The position numbers and the translations under genes are program-made. Source: Novosphingobium sp. CF614 (lineage in GTDB: Bacteria > Pseudomonadota > Alphaproteobacteria > Sphingomonadales > Sphingomonadaceae). Taken from it: DNA of 64,000 nt. Of the stretch, positions 41,223 to 51,949 are shown piece by piece. The stretch is taken from assembly GCF_900113255.1 (NCBI RefSeq), contig NZ_FOOR01000003.1, forward strand, positions 186,001-250,000, read 5' to 3'. Each line of letters starts with the position of its first letter. Position 1 is the stretch's first letter. The notes beneath the pieces are model-generated. The model searched no databases. It was given only the letters and a program-made list of their open reading frames with translations, and had not been told where the DNA came from.

Positions 41223-43706
41223 TCAGAAATCGAAGCGCAGCGAGGCGGAGATGGTGCGCGGGTTGACCGTTCGCGCCGTGACCAAACCGTTCGACGGGAT
41301 GTATTCCGCGTCGACTTCGACGAGTCCGAGAACGTCGAACAGGTTGTTCGCATTAAGCATCAGCGTGACGCTATCTGTCGGCCGGTACTGCACGAAGGCG
41401 TTGACGATCGCGTAACCCGGCATCTTCAGCTGGTTGCTGTCGCCGGCGAAGCTGCTGGTGGTGCCATAGACATTTGCACCCACGGAGAACTTCTTGATGT
41501 CCACCTGCGGCGAGATCTGGAAGATCAGGTCCGCCTGATGCTTGGGCGTATTGCCGATCGTGGACGAATCGAGCTTGTCCGCGGTGATCTCCGCCTTGGT
41601 CCAGGTGGCGCCGCCATTGACCGAGAAGATGCCCCAGCGATAGCTGGCTTCCAGTTCCGCACCGTAGGCACGATAGGACCGCTCAAGCGAAACGTTGTGC
41701 TCGCCGGTCTTGGCCCAGAAGCCGGTCACGTAGAGCTCGGCATTGTTCGCACGGTACTTGATGCCGGCTTCGGCCTGCTGGACGGGATCAAACGCAGCGG
41801 CGGGATCGTTCAGCTTGCCCGTTGCCGAGTTGATGTAGCCCGAGAAGAAGATGCGGTCGGCATTGGCGCGCGCGCCCTTGCTGTAGCGCGCGAAAAGCGA
41901 AAAGTCGTCCGCCATGCGGTAGTTGGCGCTGAGCGAATAGGACAAGTAGTCGTAGTTGTAGTTGACCAGCGCCGAGGTCGCGTAGGAGATGAAGCCCACC
42001 TTCCTTTCCGGCAGCGAGATCGTGCCGTCACCGTTCATGTCATAGGTGATGTACTGCGCGTTTCCAGGCACCGTCGTGCCATAGAGATTGCCGCGAGCGC
42101 GGCCGAAATCGTAGCGTACGCTGGCACCCACCGAGAGCTTGCCGATATGGTAGTTGAGCGAACCGTAAGGCGCGTTCACATCGTAGCTCACATCGGACCG
42201 ATCCCGGCGATAGCCGCCGAGAAGAGCCGGCCCGTAACCGAAATAGCCACCCTGCGTGATCGGCAGGGAACCGACGCTCATGTTGATGAGATTCGCGTTG
42301 CCGCCGCCGACCACGTCGGAGAGCTGCGACGTCCACAACCATGCGATATCGATATCCTGGCTGGAACGATAGTAGCCGGCGGTGAAGGTCAGCTCGCCGC
42401 CGCCCATGTCCCAGACCTTGCTGGCGCGAAGGTCGTTAATCATGTTGTCGAGGCTGTTGAGCTTGTTGTCCCAGGCCAGTTGCAGGGTCAACAAGCCGTT
42501 GCCGTTGAGCGTCGAAGGATCGGCGATCACCTGCCCGGCCTGGGGACCGGTGGCATAGCTCAGCGTCGTGCCATGGAACGACGCCATGATGTTGGTCGCG
42601 TAGTCGACCGAGCGGTAGGGCAGGCTGGCCGAAGTATTTGAAAGCATGTAGGGCTGGATCATGTGTCCCGACATTTTCGCGTAACGGAACTTGTCGTTGA
42701 TCGTCCATCCGTCGACGTCGAAGTTGGCTTCGAAGCCGATCGATTTCACCTTCGAATGAGTCGCGTCGTGGTAGGGATTGGCGACTGGCCGGTTCTGGTC
42801 ATCGAGCGTGATGTTGGAGCCGATATAGCGCGAGAACAGCGAGTCCTTGGTGACGTCGAAGTTCGCGATGCTCGAATAGCTCGGATCACCGTTGGTGCCG
42901 GAAACCTGCACGGGCGTGTACGGCGTGGGCACCGTCTGATCGTCGAGCAGCTTGCCGTAGAAGCGGATGTAGCCCCCGGTGAATTCCTTGGTGATGTTGA
43001 ACTTGATCTGGCCGCCCTTGAAGCCGTCGAAACCGGTCGCGCGCGGACCTTCGCCCTTGCGGTAGAAACCGCCGACGTGGAAGCGCAGCGTGTCGTTGAT
43101 ATGGGCGCCATATTCGAAATCGATGCGCTGGTCGTCGTAGTCGAGCCCACCGGTGAGCTGGATCGCTCCGCCGTCCTCGGTCCCTGTCTTGTCGATCAGG
43201 TTGACGATGCCGCCCGGCGAGTTGGACGCGAAGGTGGAGGCGGAACCGCCGCGAATCGTCTGCAGCCCGACGAGATTGAGGTCGGCACGCAGGAACTGCT
43301 CAGCCGTGGCGAAGCCGATGTCGCCGAATTCGAGCGTCGGGATACCGTTTTCCTGGATCTGCAGGAACTTGGCGCCGCCATTGGCGATCGGCAGGCCGCG
43401 AACCGAAATATTGCCGAAACCCTCGCCGCCAGTGCTCTCGGAACGCATGCCCGGAATGTAGCGGAAGATTTCGGCGGTGGAACGGACGCCGAGTATCTGG
43501 ATCCTGGCTTCGTCCAGCGTGCTGGTCGACGTCGCGCTGTCCAGACGGTCGCGCGCACGCGCGACGCCCGTGGTCATCTGATTGGCGCTCGAAACCGACG
43601 CCGACGGAGCCTCTCCCTCAACCTTCTCTTCGGCCGCCATGGCCGTCGAAGGCAGGACACAGGCCGCGGCAAGAAGTAACATTGTTCTTGTCTTCACTTT
43701 TATCAC
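41223..43706 (-). CDS. TonB-dependent outer-membrane receptor
   Basis: An 827-residue TonB-dependent receptor. Signal peptide at residues 1-24 (cleavage after STAMA). The plug includes EIFRYIPGMRSESTGGEGFG, NISVRGLPIANGGAKF and TIRGGSASTFASNSPGGIVN, typical landmarks. The barrel ends in TISASLRFDF with the C-terminal Phe of outer-membrane proteins. The pattern is close to family members with unknown carbohydrate or organic ligands; no siderophore synthesis or iron motif is nearby. It is transcribed towards a chemoreceptor gene. The promoter lies in the 407-base upstream gap. Confidence 0.92.
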   Translation of the reverse strand: MIKVKTRTMLLLAAACVLPSTAMAAEEKVEGEAPSASVSSANQMTTGVARARDRLDSATSTSTLDEARIQILGVRSTAEIFRYIPGMRSESTGGEGFGNISVRGLPIANGGAKFLQIQENGIPTLEFGDIGFATAEQFLRADLNLVGLQTIRGGSASTFASNSPGGIVNLIDKTGTEDGGAIQLTGGLDYDDQRIDFEYGAHINDTLRFHVGGFYRKGEGPRATGFDGFKGGQIKFNITKEFTGGYIRFYGKLLDDQTVPTPYTPVQVSGTNGDPSYSSIANFDVTKDSLFSRYIGSNITLDDQNRPVANPYHDATHSKVKSIGFEANFDVDGWTINDKFRYAKMSGHMIQPYMLSNTSASLPYRSVDYATNIMASFHGTTLSYATGPQAGQVIADPSTLNGNGLLTLQLAWDNKLNSLDNMINDLRASKVWDMGGGELTFTAGYYRSSQDIDIAWLWTSQLSDVVGGGNANLINMSVGSLPITQGGYFGYGPALLGGYRRDRSDVSYDVNAPYGSLNYHIGKLSVGASVRYDFGRARGNLYGTTVPGNAQYITYDMNGDGTISLPERKVGFISYATSALVNYNYDYLSYSLSANYRMADDFSLFARYSKGARANADRIFFSGYINSATGKLNDPAAAFDPVQQAEAGIKYRANNAELYVTGFWAKTGEHNVSLERSYRAYGAELEASYRWGIFSVNGGATWTKAEITADKLDSSTIGNTPKHQADLIFQISPQVDIKKFSVGANVYGTTSSFAGDSNQLKMPGYAIVNAFVQYRPTDSVTLMLNANNLFDVLGLVEVDAEYIPSNGLVTARTVNPRTISASLRFDF

Positions 43707-44113
43707 CCCTGTTGCGGAAAATCTGTTTCGCGAACAGGAGGCTTAGTGATGAGGCGCTTAATTCGCGCATCCATGCTGCTACGGGAATTTGCTGGGGCGG
43801 CCGCAAGATGTTGGGTACGAATAGGGTTAATGCGGATGAGTGCACGGGAAACTGGACAGGCCCGAGCAGCTTGACCTAATCCGGCTGTCACGCGCGATCG
43901 TCGGGACCGACATTCTCACGCTGATCGGTGTCGACTTCCCCCAGGCACTCACGCGGGGGGCCGGAACTGGGAGGCTTCGTCGACTTTTCAAGCGCTGCGG
44001 TCAAAGGGCAAACCGGTTGACGGCATGAACCTGCTCGCGGGCATCGTAACCTTCCCCGCCGATCCCGACGAAACACGCCGCCAAAGCCGGATTGTTGCCC
44101 TTCGCGGCGCCTT
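43707..44113. promoter_or_regulatory. Upstream region of the second TonB receptor
   Basis: 407 bases between the receptor start and the guaA stop. It should hold the receptor promoter on the minus strand and the guaA 3' end. Apart from a small candidate ORF at 43749-43874, no repeats, tRNA or strong hairpins were seen. AATAGGGTTAATGCGG (43820-43835) is one of few AT-containing stretches. Confidence 0.3.
43749..43874 (+). CDS. Candidate 41-residue ORF with a perfect Shine-Dalgarno
   Basis: AGGAGG at 43736-43741 sits seven bases before the ATG at 43749, and the frame runs to TGA at 43872-43874. The product is Arg-rich and begins MRRLIRASMLLREFAGAAAR. It has no recognised domain and codon use alone cannot decide. 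It is antisense to nothing and lies divergently 42 bases from the receptor start. It could be a leader peptide or chance. Confidence 0.22.
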   Translation: MRRLIRASMLLREFAGAAARCWVRIGLMRMSARETGQARAA

Positions 44114-45673
44114 TCATTCCCACTCGATCGTGCCCGGCGGTTTGCTGGTATAGTCGTAGACTACCCGGTTTATTCCTTTGACTTCGTTGATGATGCGCGT
44201 GGCGACGCGGCTCAGGAAGGTGGCGTCGAAGGGGTAGATGTCGGCAGTCATGCCGTCGGTGGAGGTAACCGCGCGCAGGCCGCAGACGTTGTCGTAAGTG
44301 CGGCCGTCGCCCATCACGCCCACGGTCTTGACCGGCAGCAGCACCGCGAAAGCCTGCCAGATCGCGTCGTAGAGGCCCGCGTTGCGGATCTCCTCAAGGT
44401 AGATCGCATCGGCCTTGCGCAGGATGTCGCAGCGCTCGCGCGTCACTTCGCCGGGTATGCGGATGGCGAGGCCCGGGCCGGGAAAGGGGTGGCGGCCGAC
44501 GAAGACGTCGGGCAGGCCCAGTTCGCGGCCCAGTTCGCGCACTTCGTCCTTGAACAGCTCGCGCAACGGTTCCACGAGCTTCATGTTCATGCGTTCAGGC
44601 AGCCCGCCGACGTTGTGGTGGCTCTTGATCGTCACCGAGGGCCCGCCGGTGAAGGAGACGGACTCGATCACGTCGGGATAGAGGGTGCCCTGGGCCAGGA
44701 ATTCGGCGCCGCCGATCTTCTTCGCCTCGTCCTCGAACACGTCGATGAAGGTCTTGCCGATGAATTTCCGCTTGGCTTCCGGATCGGTGACGCCCTCCAG
44801 GCCCTTGAGGAACAGGGTGGAGGCGTCCACGTGCACCAGCGGGATGTTGTAATGCCCGCGAAACAGGCTGACGACCTGCTCCGCCTCGCCCATGCGCAGG
44901 ATGCCGCCATCGACGAATACGCACGTGAGCTGATCGCCCACCGCCTCGTGGATGAGCAAAGCCGCCACCGCCGAATCGACACCGCCCGAAAGGCCGCAGA
45001 TCACGCGGGCATCCCCTACCTGCGCGCGGATCTCCTCGATCTTGGTCTTGCGGAACTCGGCCATGGTCCAGTCGCCGGACATGCCGCAGACGTGGCGCAC
45101 GAAGTTTTTGAGCAGCTTGCCCCCGTCGGGCGTATGCACCACCTCCGGGTGGAACTGCATCGCATAGATGCGCCGTTCGTCATTGGCGATCACCGCGAAA
45201 GGCGCGCCGGGGCTGGAGGCGACAGGGCGAAACCCGGGGGCGAGCCGCGTGACCCTGTCGCCATGGCTCATCCAGACCTGGTGCTTCTCTCCCACCTTCC
45301 AAAGGCCGTCGAACAGGGCGCAGTCATCCTCGATCTCGATGAAGGCGCGGCCGAACTCGCCCGAATCGCCCAGCAGCACTTCGCCGCCGGTCTGATGCAT
45401 CAGCGCCTGCTGGCCATAGCAGATGCCCAGCATCGGCCGCCCGCTTTCAAGAATGACTTCGGGAATGCACGGCCCGTTCTCGTCGAGCACCGAGGCGGGA
45501 GAGCCGGAGAGGATGACTCCGGCCGGATCCATGCGCCGGAACGCTTCGGCGGCGGCATTGAAGGGGGCGATTTCCGAATAGACGCCGGCTTCGCGGACGC
45601 GCCTGGCAATGAGCTGCGTCACCTGGCTGCCGAAATCGACGATCAGGACGGATTCAGAGGTCTGGATGCTCAT
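44114..45673 (-). CDS. guaA: GMP synthase (glutamine-hydrolysing)
   Basis: A 519-residue enzyme that converts XMP to GMP in purine biosynthesis. The N-terminal class I glutaminase has the nucleophile Cys85 in LGICYGQQ and HPEV with the acid-base pair. The ATP pyrophosphatase domain has the PP-loop [10 protein letters not shown]. The dimer domain ends in [11 protein letters not shown], the family's near-invariant end. Length is standard. It is divergent from an MFS gene (112-base gap) and stands alone. Confidence 0.98.
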   Translation of the reverse strand: MSIQTSESVLIVDFGSQVTQLIARRVREAGVYSEIAPFNAAAEAFRRMDPAGVILSGSPASVLDENGPCIPEVILESGRPMLGICYGQQALMHQTGGEVLLGDSGEFGRAFIEIEDDCALFDGLWKVGEKHQVWMSHGDRVTRLAPGFRPVASSPGAPFAVIANDERRIYAMQFHPEVVHTPDGGKLLKNFVRHVCGMSGDWTMAEFRKTKIEEIRAQVGDARVICGLSGGVDSAVAALLIHEAVGDQLTCVFVDGGILRMGEAEQVVSLFRGHYNIPLVHVDASTLFLKGLEGVTDPEAKRKFIGKTFIDVFEDEAKKIGGAEFLAQGTLYPDVIESVSFTGGPSVTIKSHHNVGGLPERMNMKLVEPLRELFKDEVRELGRELGLPDVFVGRHPFPGPGLAIRIPGEVTRERCDILRKADAIYLEEIRNAGLYDAIWQAFAVLLPVKTVGVMGDGRTYDNVCGLRAVTSTDGMTADIYPFDATFLSRVATRIINEVKGINRVVYDYTSKPPGTIEWE

Positions 45674-45785
45674 GGTCCGCCGATAAGCAGTAGGATCGGC
45701 CAGGGCAAGTCGCCAGCCGGCGAATGGCGATTGATTTTCCCCGTCCCGCAGCTACCCACGAAGCGGCAAGGGGAGAAAGCACGGA

Positions 45786-47021
45786 ATGACGCATCGCCCA
45801 TCGATCGGGTTGGTATTCACGATCGTGCTCATCGACATGCTCGGCTTCGGCATCGTCATTCCGGTCCTGCCGCAGCTCATCATGCATCTGGGGCATCTTC
45901 CGATCGACAGCGCGGCGGTCTACGCTGGTTGGCTCGGCGCCGGCTATGCATCGATGCAGTTCATTTTCGCGCCGATCATCGGCAGTTTGTCGGATCGCTT
46001 CGGGCGCCGTCCGGTCCTGCTCGCGGCGCTGCTCGGCTTCGGGATCGATTATGCGGTGATGGGTTTTGCCCCGACGCTCGGATGGCTGGTCGTCGGGCGT
46101 ATTGCCGCGGGAATCACCGGCGCGAGCTTTTCGACCGCTTATGCCTATATCGCCGACATCACCCCGCCGGAAAAGCGCGCCGCCAGTTTCGGGGTGATGG
46201 GAATGGCGTTCGGCTTCGGGTTCATCGTCGGCCCCGCGCTCGGCGGCCTGTTGGGCACGCTGGGCCCGCGCGTGCCGTTTTTCGCCGCGGCGGGGCTTGC
46301 CCTGGTGAACTTCCTGATCGGATCCTTTGTATTGCGCGAGAGCCTGGCCCCCGAAAATCGCCGGCCGTTCAGCTGGAAACGGGCCAATGCCCTTGGCGCG
46401 CTGATGACCTTGCGGGGACAGAGCGCGACCGTGCTGTGGTTCGTCGCCGCGCTGGGTACGTGGCAGCTGGCCCATATCGTCTATCCTGCGATCTGGGCCT
46501 ATTTCGCGATTGCCGCCTATGGTTTCGGCCAGCGGGAGGTGGGACTGGCGCTGGGCATGGTCGGACTGTCGAGCGCGCTGGTGCAGGGCCTGGGGCTGCG
46601 GCTCCTCGCGCCGCGTCTCGGCGAGACGCGAGCGGTGGCGATCGGCGTCATCGCGGTCTGTGCCTCGGCGATTCTCTACGCGGTCGCGCGGAGCACGCCG
46701 ATGGTCTACCTCGCGATCTGCGTTGGCGCGCTGCAGGGTTTCATCCAGCCATCGATCGCCGCGCTCAACAGCCGCGCCATCGATGCGCGCAGCCAGGGCG
46801 AGCTGCAAGGGGCGACGCAAAGCATCGGCAGCATCGCGGCGATCGTCGGACCACCGCTTTATTCGGGCGTCTTCGCCAAGTTCAGCGGCCCGGCCGCGAT
46901 CGTCCACCTTCCGGCCATGCCCTTGCTGGTCGCCGCGGTCTTCGCGCTGGCGAGCCTGGCATTCTTCCTGGGAGGAACACGCCATCTGAAACGCGGCGGC
47001 GTCACCATCGCAGCTTTCTGA
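45786..47021 (+). CDS. MFS transporter, TCR/Tet (DHA1) family
   Basis: A 411-residue inner-membrane proton-coupled exporter with 12 predicted helices. It starts TFTIVLIDMLGFGIVIPVLP-like (VFTIVLIDMLGFGIVIPVLP), the hallmark of TetA-type proteins. Motif A is GSLSDRFGRRPVLL, and GPALGGLLG is motif C, typical of antiporters. It would expel a drug or metabolite. No TetR gene is adjacent, so resistance to tetracycline should not be assumed. AGGGGAGAAAGC lies upstream of the ATG. Confidence 0.92.
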   Translation: MTHRPSIGLVFTIVLIDMLGFGIVIPVLPQLIMHLGHLPIDSAAVYAGWLGAGYASMQFIFAPIIGSLSDRFGRRPVLLAALLGFGIDYAVMGFAPTLGWLVVGRIAAGITGASFSTAYAYIADITPPEKRAASFGVMGMAFGFGFIVGPALGGLLGTLGPRVPFFAAAGLALVNFLIGSFVLRESLAPENRRPFSWKRANALGALMTLRGQSATVLWFVAALGTWQLAHIVYPAIWAYFAIAAYGFGQREVGLALGMVGLSSALVQGLGLRLLAPRLGETRAVAIGVIAVCASAILYAVARSTPMVYLAICVGALQGFIQPSIAALNSRAIDARSQGELQGATQSIGSIAAIVGPPLYSGVFAKFSGPAAIVHLPAMPLLVAAVFALASLAFFLGGTRHLKRGGVTIAAF

Positions 47022-47049
47022 ACACGGCCGCGAACGCGGTTCGGCCAGA

Positions 47050-47178
47050 TCCGATACTCCCATGATTGCAAATAACGCAAGTTATGTTGTTGCTTTTGAG
47101 TTTGCGAAAATTACTAAGCTTCCTATGTTGCGTTTGCGAAGAGGGAAACCCTCCCAATACTATGCAGGAGTGATTGAG
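47050..47178 (+). promoter_or_regulatory. AT-rich promoter and leader of the micropeptide gene
   Basis: An unusually AT-rich stretch for this genome. It has a TTGC-aaataac-GCAA dyad (47068-47082), a direct repeat TTTGCGAA at 47101 and 47133, and GAGGGAAACCCTC (47141-47153), a perfect 5-3-5 palindrome. TTGCGA near 47135 and ATACTA near 47158 are possible -35 and -10 boxes with 17-base spacing. The palindrome would lie in the spacer, as an operator might. Confidence 0.4.
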
Positions 47179-47259
47179 ATGAGCATCGTCGAAAAGACGT
47201 TCAGTCTCGCCGCGGCCCTGGGCGCCAGCGCCCTCGCGTTCGCGCTTACCCTCGCCTGA
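47179..47259 (+). CDS. 26-residue hydrophobic micropeptide
   Basis: AGGAG (47166-47170) lies eight bases before the ATG. The product begins MSIVEKTFSLAAALG and continues with a hydrophobic, Ala/Leu-rich helix to its end, so it probably sits in the inner membrane with its N-terminus in the cytoplasm. A terminator follows 35 bases after the stop, so it is a complete single-gene unit separate from gyrB. I do not recognise a named family. It may be a small membrane regulator, a type I toxin-like peptide or a leader; the sequence does not choose. Confidence 0.6.
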   Translation: MSIVEKTFSLAAALGASALAFALTLA

Positions 47260-47287
47260 TTCCAGGCGCCAGGGGGCGAAACCGTAG

Positions 47288-49951
<2,664 letters not shown>

Positions 49952-50085
49952 GGGTGGAAAGGAGCCGGCGGACGGCTCTCCATCGTTGCGGCGGCCGATG
50001 GGGATTGGCTTTCCCCCGAAAAAGCGCGCTGTAGCGCTTCAATCGGCCCTGTGTTTGGACCGCCTCCAGCTATTCGCAGGGCGCT

Positions 50086-50640
50086 TTATCGTTCTTCCGC
50101 GGCGCTTTCCGGCAATCGCTCGAACAGATTGAGCACCGCGCGCTCGTCGTCTTCGGCCACTTGGCTGTCGTACCACACGAACCCGAGCGCGGCGGCGAGC
50201 CGTTCGGACGCGACGTTGCCCGCTTCTATCATGCAGGCGATGCGGCGTTTCCCCCGGGTCTCATCGAACCAGGGCAGCACCGCGCGCATGACTTCGCCGG
50301 CCACACCCCGGCCCCAATGGTCCTGCCGCACGATCCAGCCAGCCTCCGCCACATCGTCCATGCCCTTTCCGAAACCGCGCCAGGAATGGAAGACGCCGCA
50401 GCTGGCGATGATCTCCGCTTCGCCACGAGGCCGGACGTAGAAGATACCGTAGCCGTGAAGCGCCCAGCTTCCGGCATTGCGGAGCAGCCGTTCGAACTGC
50501 GAGAACGGATCGGCTCTCGCAGGGCCCAGGAAGCGCGTCATATCCTCGCCTTCGAGCAGGCGGACCAGACCATGGAGATCGTCGGCTGCGGGTTTCCAGA
50601 GGTCGAAGCGCGCAGTGGTCAGGAAGGGGGCGTTCGTCAT
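50086..50640 (-). CDS. GNAT-family N-acetyltransferase (RimJ/RimL type)
   Basis: A 184-residue acetyltransferase. TTARFDLWKPAADDLHGLVR is the usual opening of the RimJ/RimL subgroup. The acetyl-CoA binding segment is around HWGRGVAGEVMRAVLPW, and CMIEAGNVASERLAAALGFV gives the conserved Asn and C-terminal motif. The substrate, a protein N-terminus or small amine, is unknown. The ATG at 50640 overlaps the TGA of the DUF445 gene (ATGA), so translation is coupled. Confidence 0.88.
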   Translation of the reverse strand: MTNAPFLTTARFDLWKPAADDLHGLVRLLEGEDMTRFLGPARADPFSQFERLLRNAGSWALHGYGIFYVRPRGEAEIIASCGVFHSWRGFGKGMDDVAEAGWIVRQDHWGRGVAGEVMRAVLPWFDETRGKRRIACMIEAGNVASERLAAALGFVWYDSQVAEDDERAVLNLFERLPESAAEER

Positions 50641-51935
50641 ATCCATCGCTCCAGGGCGTGAATGGCCAGGCCGACAAGTCCGCCCACCAGCGTGCCGTTG
50701 ATGCGGATGAACTGCAGGTCGCGCCCCACCGCGCCTTCGATGCGATCGGAAACGGTCTTGGCGTCCCAACGCTTCACCGTCTCCGATACCAACCGCACGA
50801 TCTCCGAGCCGTAGCGCGAGGCAATGCCGACCAGCGTGCGCCGGACGAAGCGATTGACGAGCACTTGCAGGCGCGGATCCTCGCCAAGCGCACGGCCGAG
50901 CTGGCCGATCGATTCGCCCAGGCTTCCGGCCAGTGCCTTGCCGGGATTGCGCACAGCGCGCAGCAGAGCCTCGCGGGCGCGCTCCCACATGGCATCCAGC
51001 CACGCCGTCACGGCCGGGTTCTCCAGCAGTTCGAGCTTGATCCGCTCGACCCTGAGGCGCATGGTCGGGTCTTCCCGCAGATCGTCCGCCAGCCTCGCCA
51101 GGGCGTCATTGATCTTGCCGCGCAGCGGATGGTCGGGCTGGACGATGATTTCGGCAAGAAGGCGGTAAGTGCCGTCGAGCACGCCGTTCGCCAGCCGCTC
51201 GTCAAGGCCGGTCCAGCGCATGATCGTGTTGGCGCGCTGGTGAATCATCTCGCGGATCATCGGCTCATTAGCCTCGATCACTTCCCCCAGCTTGCGCAGC
51301 AGGCTCTCCAGCACCGGCAGATGGCGCCGGTCGGCGATGGCGTTCGCGAGCATCTGGCCGAGCAAAGGGGCAAGGTCGATCTTTCCGATCTGGCGTCGCA
51401 GCCCGCTCTTGACCATGCCGCCCAGCTGGTCGGGATTGAGCGATTCAAGAATGTCGGCGACCAGGCCGGCGGCACCGGCGCGCAGGCGGGACTGCTCGTC
51501 ACGCCGGGGATCGGCCAGAAAGGCGCCGGCACTGGCGGCAAGATTGAACCCACGCAGCCGGCGGGCGACGACTTGCGGAGTGAGGAAGTTGTCGCGCAGG
51601 AAGTTCGCCATCGAATCGGCGATCCGGTCCTTGTTGACCGGAATGATCGCCGTATGCGGGATCGGCAGGCCAAGCGGCCGGCGAAACAGCGCGGTCACCG
51701 CGAACCAATCGGCAAGGCCGCCGACCATGGCCGCCTCGGTAAAGGCGATGGCATAGCCAAGCGGCGCTGCCCATTGCGGATCGAGCGGGGCCAGGCGCTT
51801 CAGCACAATGAACGCGGCCGCCATCGCCAGCAGCAGGCCCGTGGCGAACAGGCGCATACGCCGCGTTCGCTCCTGGGCCCGATGCTGGGTCCGATCCTGC
51901 GGTATCGCGACCGTGCTGCGCCTGGTTGGCGGCAA
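50637..51935 (-). CDS. DUF445 family membrane protein
   Basis: A 432-residue DUF445 protein. The N-terminus has a membrane helix (ATGLLLAMAAAFIVLKRLA), then GYAIAFTEAAMVGGLADWFAVTALF with the family's GGLADWFAV signature, and a long amphipathic helical middle. The end, INGTLVGGLVGLAIHALERWI, holds a second membrane segment. Function is unknown; homologues are widespread. It lies 14 bases downstream of the RND permease stop on the same strand and may belong to the same transcript. Confidence 0.9.
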   Translation of the reverse strand: MPPTRRSTVAIPQDRTQHRAQERTRRMRLFATGLLLAMAAAFIVLKRLAPLDPQWAAPLGYAIAFTEAAMVGGLADWFAVTALFRRPLGLPIPHTAIIPVNKDRIADSMANFLRDNFLTPQVVARRLRGFNLAASAGAFLADPRRDEQSRLRAGAAGLVADILESLNPDQLGGMVKSGLRRQIGKIDLAPLLGQMLANAIADRRHLPVLESLLRKLGEVIEANEPMIREMIHQRANTIMRWTGLDERLANGVLDGTYRLLAEIIVQPDHPLRGKINDALARLADDLREDPTMRLRVERIKLELLENPAVTAWLDAMWERAREALLRAVRNPGKALAGSLGESIGQLGRALGEDPRLQVLVNRFVRRTLVGIASRYGSEIVRLVSETVKRWDAKTVSDRIEGAVGRDLQFIRINGTLVGGLVGLAIHALERWI

Positions 51936-51949
51936 ATTTCCCTCTTCGG

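Noticed and set aside
45786..47021. MFS gene considered as a tetracycline resistance determinant
   Set aside because: It is only a TCR/Tet-type relative with no adjacent TetR and no mobile context. Drug specificity cannot be read from sequence.
44489..47065. 858-codon open frame on the plus strand crossing guaA and the MFS gene
   Set aside because: It overlaps two well-supported genes in other frames and shows no domain.
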